Below, in pieces: positions 1 to 3,923 of a stretch of 6,580 nt of DNA (position 1 is the first letter of the stretch; the number at the start of each line of letters is the position of its first letter). The stretch is from positions 1 through 6,580 of the forward strand of contig JAJZQK010000196.1 of the NCBI GenBank assembly GCA_021847625.1. Direction: 5' to 3'. The notes beneath the pieces were generated by a model. That model was given only the letters and a program-made list of their open reading frames with translations, was not told where the DNA came from and did no database searches. The stretch comes from Chloroflexota bacterium (GTDB lineage: Bacteria > Chloroflexota > FW602-bin22 > JAMCYS01). Both the position numbers and the translations under genes were made by a program.

Positions 1-14
1 ACGAGACCTACCTG

Positions 15-41
15 TTCTCTGCGCCCTCTGTGTCCTCCGCG
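15..41 (-). repeat. Three-unit 9-bp tandem repeat downstream of the last gene
   Basis: Read on the minus strand, three consecutive 9-mers are CGCGGAGGA, CACAGAGGG and CGCAGAGAA. All fit the pattern C-R-C-R-GAG-R-R, with GAG recurring exactly every 9 bases. The array begins 30 bases after the stop codon of the last glycosyltransferase gene and lies in the only non-coding stretch of the window (1-71). I recall similar AGAGG-rich short repeats between genes in many environmental bacteria, but could not search for copies here. It has no evident hairpin and no T-run, so it does not look like a terminator. The remainder of 1-71 shows nothing else I can name. Confidence 0.5.
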
Positions 42-71
42 GTTAGTCCGGCCACCACCCGCAGACACTCA

Positions 72-1292
72 TTACTCATCACTGCCGGCGGCGTACACCG
101 CCGCCAACAGTGGGCAGAGGTGCCCCCAGTGATAGCGGGCCTCCACCAGTTCGCGCGCCTCCCGCACCATCTCCGCCAGCGCCCCCTCGCGGCGGAGGAC
201 GCCGACCACGGCCCGCGCGAAGTCGTCTTCCCGGTCGGCCCGCAAGAAGTGGCGACCGGCTTCCGCCGTTGTCCCCGCGCAGCCGAGCGAGGTGCTCACC
301 ACGGGAATGCCCGCCGCCATCGCCTCCAGTACCTTCAGGCGTACGCCGCCCCCTATCCGCATCGGCACGGCGTACACCGCGCTCGCCGTGAGGTAGGGAC
401 GCACGTCCGGCACCGGCCCGGTGACTTCCACGCCCGGTAACGAGGCCAGCTGCCGCACGGCCGGTGCCGGGCTGTTGCCGACGACGACGAATCGAGCATC
501 CGAGAGCTCGTGGCGGACGAGGGGGAACACGGAGCGGGTGAACCAGACGACGGCGTCGACGTTCGGTCGAAAGTCCATGGTGCCCGTGAAGACGACCTGC
601 GGCGAAGCCTCGGCGGCCGATTCCGGCGGCCGGAAGGCGAAGTAGTCGCAGTCGACCCCGTTCGGCACCACGCTTGCCTCGAAGTCTCCCCGGAGCGCCC
701 GCAGGGCCGCCGCGTCCTCCGCCGAAACGACGACCACCCGCTCGAAGTCGCGGCACAGTCGCCGCTCGAAGGTCCGCAGCTTCGCCGTCTGGATGGCGGA
801 ATAGGCGGCGCCCGCCCAGCGGCGGGGGTTGCCGGCGTCGGTCCTGAACGCGCGCCATTGCAGCAGGTACTCCGCGTTGAGGTCGTCAAACACGCCCAAC
901 GGCCGCTTGCCGCCTCCGGCTTTCTCCCGCGCGCGCAGCCAGGGCAGGGCCATCTCCAGGCTCTCGGCCTGCACGACGTCGAACGACTCCTCCGCCAGCC
1001 AGCGCAGCAGCTCTCTCTCGTACGCTTCGGAATACAGGCGGAGCGCCAGGTCCGGCAGGGGCGAAGCGAACACATCTCGTAGGCGGTCGGATAGACTGCG
1101 TGCCGGCGGCGGTACCACCCGGACCTCGGCACAGAGGTCAAGTAGCTCGCTTGGCACCGCTCCGTCCTCGGCGAACGCCAGCATGGAGACGCTGTGCGCG
1201 TGGGCGAGCCAACGCAGGAAATAGTAGGTGCGAATGGCCGCCCCCTTGCGGAGAGGATACGGCAGCTGGGGAACTAGGAAGAGAATCTTCAA
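72..1292 (-). CDS. Glycosyltransferase, GT4-like, PEP-CTERM/EpsH-type sugar transferase family
   Basis: Predicted soluble or membrane-associated GT-B glycosyltransferase of 406 residues, likely adding a sugar from a nucleotide donor to a surface glycan on the cytoplasmic side. The N-terminal half opens with MKILFLVPQLPYPLRKGAAI, the usual first strand and glycine loop of the acceptor domain. Near residues 136-148 is DDLNAEYLLQWRA, a motif typical of this subfamily. The C-terminal half has VVFTGTMDFRPNVDAVVWF (233-251), VPDVRPYL (294-301) and RIGGGVRLKVLEAMAAG (312-328). In the EX7E motif only the second glutamate (E323) is present; the first position is glycine (G315). There is no signal peptide or membrane helix. 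The start is a TTG at 1290-1292, preceded by AGGAG with a 7-base spacer and overlapping the upstream stop as TTGA. An in-frame extension to 1442 exists but adds 50 low-complexity residues antisense-like in character and lies inside the upstream gene. It ends in TAA at 72-74. The family is clear; donor and acceptor sugars cannot be predicted. Confidence 0.9.
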   Translation of the reverse strand: MKILFLVPQLPYPLRKGAAIRTYYFLRWLAHAHSVSMLAFAEDGAVPSELLDLCAEVRVVPPPARSLSDRLRDVFASPLPDLALRLYSEAYERELLRWLAEESFDVVQAESLEMALPWLRAREKAGGGKRPLGVFDDLNAEYLLQWRAFRTDAGNPRRWAGAAYSAIQTAKLRTFERRLCRDFERVVVVSAEDAAALRALRGDFEASVVPNGVDCDYFAFRPPESAAEASPQVVFTGTMDFRPNVDAVVWFTRSVFPLVRHELSDARFVVVGNSPAPAVRQLASLPGVEVTGPVPDVRPYLTASAVYAVPMRIGGGVRLKVLEAMAAGIPVVSTSLGCAGTTAEAGRHFLRADREDDFARAVVGVLRREGALAEMVREARELVEARYHWGHLCPLLAAVYAAGSDE

Positions 1293-2425
1293 CGCGCCGC
1301 TCCTAGCACTTCTCTGTACACGCCGACCGTCTCTTTGGCCGCCTTGTGCCACGAGAAAAGCCTCGCCCTCCCCAGGCCCCGCCGCCGCAGGTCGCCGCGC
1401 AAACCCTGGTCCTCCAACACGCGGAGGAGGCTCTGCGCCCAAGCATCCACGTCCTTGGGAGGCAGCAGCAGCCCACCGTCGCCCACCACCTCCGGCAGGG
1501 AAGAGGTATTGGCACAGAGGACGGGCGTGCCGCAGGCCATCGCCTCCAACGGAGGCAGGCCAAACCCCTCGTACAGCGATGGATAGACGAGCGCCACGGC
1601 GCCATTGTACAGCAGCAGCAGCTGCTGCATCGTCGCCCCGCCCGCGAACCGCACGCTATCGGTAAGCCCGAGCTCCTCGACGAGGCGCATCGTGCCCTCG
1701 TACAGCCAGCCAGGACGCCCTACCACCAACAGCGTGAAAGAGCGCACCGCCGGTCGCTCGCCCGAGGCAGCCTTCAGGCGCGCGATCGCCCGCAGCAGCG
1801 TCTCCAGATTCTTCCGCGGCTCAATCGTGCTCACGAACAGGATGTATTCTTGCTCCGCGCCGAACTCGGAGCGCACCCTGCGAAGTGCCTCGGCGTCCTC
1901 CAGAGGCTGGTATATCGGGTTTGCCGCCTCGTGCACGACGCGCACCCGCTCCGCGGGCACGGAGAGAAGCTCGCTCAGGTCGTTGGCCGTGTTCTGCGAT
2001 ACGGCGATGATGCGGTCGGCGCTGGCGCAGGCCCGGGCCACCTGCCCGTAGTAGCGGTGGCTATCCGCCGTCATCACCTCCGGATAGCGGATGAATGACA
2101 GGTCGTGCACCGTGATGACCGACCGCCAGGCGCGATGGAAGCAGGGCACGAAGTCGGGGCTGTGCACTAGTTGCGGACGCGCCAGCCACGTCTCGACCGG
2201 CAGCACCAGCTGCTCCCACCGGTTGTGGGGTGGCGTCCAGACGGCACGTTCGCCCAGGTTAGGGGCAACGGCCAGTCGTCCCTTCTTCTTGCGGCTGCGC
2301 AGCACGGTGAACTGCCAGCCGGGTTCGAGGAATGGCACCGTGTTCAGGAGGCTGCGCGTGTACGCGGCTATGCCCGCCTGCTGGTAGTCGACTAGACGGG
2401 CGTCGATTGCTATTCTAACTGCCAA
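1289..2425 (-). CDS. GT4 family glycosyltransferase (mannosyl/glucosyltransferase-like)
   Basis: Predicted retaining GT-B glycosyltransferase of 378 residues, a normal full length for GT4, acting in the cytoplasm on a lipid-linked or nascent glycan. The N-terminal acceptor domain has IAIDARLVDYQQAGIAAYTR (5-24), matching the usual 'DAR...GIGRYT' opening, then VITVHDLSFIRYP (103-115) and ADRIIAVSQNTANDL (136-150). The donor domain begins at about 193 with ILFVSTIEPRKNLETLL, in which R204 and K205 sit where GT4 enzymes bind the donor phosphates. Next comes LLVVGRPGW (232-240), and YPSLYEGFGLPPLEAMACGT (281-300) carries an intact EX7E pair, E286 and E294. There are no membrane segments. The start is a TTG at 2423-2425, 11 bases inside the end of the O-antigen ligase-family gene. 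The only purine-rich stretch, AAGGGAA, is about 14 bases upstream, so initiation probably relies on coupling to the upstream gene. No in-frame ATG lies nearby. The 3' end overlaps the next gene by 4 bases. Substrate is unknown; mannosyltransferase annotations are common for such sequences but not provable here. Confidence 0.92.
   Translation of the reverse strand: MAVRIAIDARLVDYQQAGIAAYTRSLLNTVPFLEPGWQFTVLRSRKKKGRLAVAPNLGERAVWTPPHNRWEQLVLPVETWLARPQLVHSPDFVPCFHRAWRSVITVHDLSFIRYPEVMTADSHRYYGQVARACASADRIIAVSQNTANDLSELLSVPAERVRVVHEAANPIYQPLEDAEALRRVRSEFGAEQEYILFVSTIEPRKNLETLLRAIARLKAASGERPAVRSFTLLVVGRPGWLYEGTMRLVEELGLTDSVRFAGGATMQQLLLLYNGAVALVYPSLYEGFGLPPLEAMACGTPVLCANTSSLPEVVGDGGLLLPPKDVDAWAQSLLRVLEDQGLRGDLRRRGLGRARLFSWHKAAKETVGVYREVLGAAR
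1300..1304 (-). promoter_or_regulatory. Ribosome binding site fixing the TTG start at 1292
   Basis: AGGAG on the minus strand, 7 bases before the TTG at 1290-1292. It lies within the last codons of the upstream GT4 gene. The strong match and ideal spacing, plus the conserved 'KILFLVP' beginning directly after the TTG, favour this start over the longer in-frame extension. Confidence 0.75.
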
Positions 2426-3923
2426 CTTGTCGTCGCATTCCCTTCTGGGCAGTATTCGCCGATTCTCTGATCGCCTTGGCCGTCACCACGGCCAGTCCGG
2501 CGCAGAGCCAGAACAGGGCCACCACGTGCGGAAACGTCACGTTCACAAAGTGATGGTCTAGGAAGCCCGCCGCCATCGCTCCCGCCAGCGCCGAAAGACA
2601 ACTGAGAGCGAGCGCCTCCAGCCTCTCATCCACCCCTCGCCCGATTACCGGCAGCGTATAGCCGAAGACGGCCCCTACTGCTGACAGGTAGCTGCCCAGA
2701 CCGATGAGGCCGGCGTGTTCGGCCAGCAGCAGGTACACGCTCGACACCCCGATGTAGAGGTCCGCGGACGGCGCATTCCCGTAGCCGACGCCGAGCCACG
2801 GATGGGCCGAAATCAGCCTCAGAGCGTCTTTGTACTCGCCAAGTCGCATCAAGGTCGCCCGGTCCTCCAACCGCAGGCCGGTCAGCAGGTGGCCTACGAA
2901 ACTGCTGGTACCTGGAATGACGCCGGACAGGAGCAGCAGGCCCGCCGGAAGGATGAGCAACCAGAGTCGACGGTAACGAACGGTGGAGGCGAAGGCTATG
3001 CCGGCGGCAAAGCCCACCCACGAACTGCGAGAAAGAGAGAGGAGCAGCGCGAGGCCGATGGGAGGCAGCAGCAGCCAGAGTAGTCTCTTGTCGACGATGG
3101 CCTGGGGTGCCGGCAGCTGCGTCGCTCCCAACACGCCTGCCACCATCAGCATGGCCCCAAAGACGTTCGGATCGATAGACGTGCCTACCGCCCGCAGCCG
3201 GTCACTCTCGGCGATGAATCGGAGCACCTCCGGTCCCGTCGGGTAGCCCAACGGGCCCAACTTCGAGAGTATGGCGATGGTCATGTCGTTGGGCAGCAGA
3301 TAGAGGAACACGCCGACGGCACCCGCGGCCGCCGCACCCAGCAGCAGCGCGAACAGAAGGTAGCCGCCCTCGCGCCGAGCCTGCACGAGGTTGATGACCG
3401 TGAAGAAGAACAAGGCGCTGTCGATACTTTTCAGGTAGAGCCTCGCATCGGAGGCGGAAATGCCGTAGGCGAGGCCATTGGCAAACGCCACCGCAGTGAT
3501 GCCGAGATAGATGACCAGGAGCGCGCCAGCCGGCGTGACGACCAGCCTCTCCTCGGGCAACAAGGCCTTCTTCACCAGCCAGAGCGCCAGCGTTAGTGTC
3601 AGTGTTATGTCGAGAAAAGTGAACTGCACCCCGCCAACCGGCAGCGGCACAACGCCGAACGGCAGCAGCGTGATCACTGCCAGGGTTCCATAGAGGCCGA
3701 CCCTTGGTTCCGAGATGATGGCGAACAGCGCTATCGCCCCGACCAGACCGCCGATTACCGGCAGAGGCGCGATCGCCAGCGCAAAGCCCCCGACCAGGCC
3801 ACACACAGCCAACAGCACGATAATCACCGCCGTCCCGACGAGGCGATGGTCATCCAGCTCGACCAGGAGACGGTCGCGGAGTCTACCGAGACGGCTGGTG
3901 GGCGTGCGGACGATTAAGTTCAC
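2415..3923 (-). CDS. O-antigen ligase/polymerase family membrane protein
   Basis: Polytopic inner-membrane protein of 502 residues, in the Wzy/WaaL (O-antigen ligase) superfamily, expected to polymerise a lipid-linked glycan or transfer it to an acceptor on the outer face of the membrane. About 13 hydrophobic segments are visible, roughly at 30-50, 52-70, 76-96, 104-119, 130-149, 167-182, 187-210, 250-268, 280-315 (two), 318-337, 396-425, 436-455 and 461-482. Family landmarks are RLRAVGTSIDPNVFG (242-256), LSLSRSSWVGF (295-305), then a large extracytoplasmic loop from about 338 to 395 with HPWLGVGYGN (374-383), followed by LLLAEHAGLIGLGSYL (398-413). These Arg and His positions are typical catalytic or binding sites of the superfamily. 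The start is GTG at 3921-3923, overlapping the upstream stop as GTGA and preceded by GAGGTGA. The stop is TAG at 2415-2417. Sequence alone does not separate polymerase from ligase. A role in lipopolysaccharide is doubtful if the host lacks an outer membrane. Confidence 0.9.
   Translation of the reverse strand: MNLIVRTPTSRLGRLRDRLLVELDDHRLVGTAVIIVLLAVCGLVGGFALAIAPLPVIGGLVGAIALFAIISEPRVGLYGTLAVITLLPFGVVPLPVGGVQFTFLDITLTLTLALWLVKKALLPEERLVVTPAGALLVIYLGITAVAFANGLAYGISASDARLYLKSIDSALFFFTVINLVQARREGGYLLFALLLGAAAAGAVGVFLYLLPNDMTIAILSKLGPLGYPTGPEVLRFIAESDRLRAVGTSIDPNVFGAMLMVAGVLGATQLPAPQAIVDKRLLWLLLPPIGLALLLSLSRSSWVGFAAGIAFASTVRYRRLWLLILPAGLLLLSGVIPGTSSFVGHLLTGLRLEDRATLMRLGEYKDALRLISAHPWLGVGYGNAPSADLYIGVSSVYLLLAEHAGLIGLGSYLSAVGAVFGYTLPVIGRGVDERLEALALSCLSALAGAMAAGFLDHHFVNVTFPHVVALFWLCAGLAVVTAKAIRESANTAQKGMRRQVGS

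Noticed and set aside
46..68. Possible terminator hairpin after the last stop
   Set aside because: Only a six-pair stem with a two-base bulge (GTC-CGG against CCG-GAC) can be drawn, and no T-run follows, so it is not convincing.
43..72. Possible tiny gene starting at an ATG overlapping the last stop (TAATG)
   Set aside because: The frame on the minus strand runs only nine codons (MSVCGWWPD) before a stop and has no ribosome site of its own.
510..1082. Plus-strand open frame of 190 codons opposite the last glycosyltransferase gene
   Set aside because: Its composition mirrors the antisense of a high-GC gene and it shows no motif. The opposite strand encodes a conserved glycosyltransferase.
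1293..1442. Upstream in-frame extension of the last glycosyltransferase by 50 residues
   Set aside because: The added residues are low-complexity and lie inside the preceding GT4 gene. The TTG at 1292 has a proper ribosome site and is followed at once by the conserved first strand.
1615..1628. Perfect 14-bp palindrome GCAGCAGCTGCTGC
   Set aside because: It lies within the GT4 coding sequence and results from consecutive Gln (CAG) and Leu (CTG) codons in MQQLLLLY. No operator context is evident.
1346..2098. Long plus-strand open frame of 250 codons opposite the middle GT4 gene
   Set aside because: It is rich in His, Arg and Gln with no recognisable domain and lies fully antisense to a clear GT4 gene. 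Such frames are expected opposite high-GC coding sequence.
3060..3076. GGGAGGCAGCAGCAGCC shared nearly exactly with about 1459-1475
   Set aside because: Both copies are in coding sequence and come from runs of Leu and Pro codons (LLLPP). This is codon-bias similarity, not a dispersed repeat.
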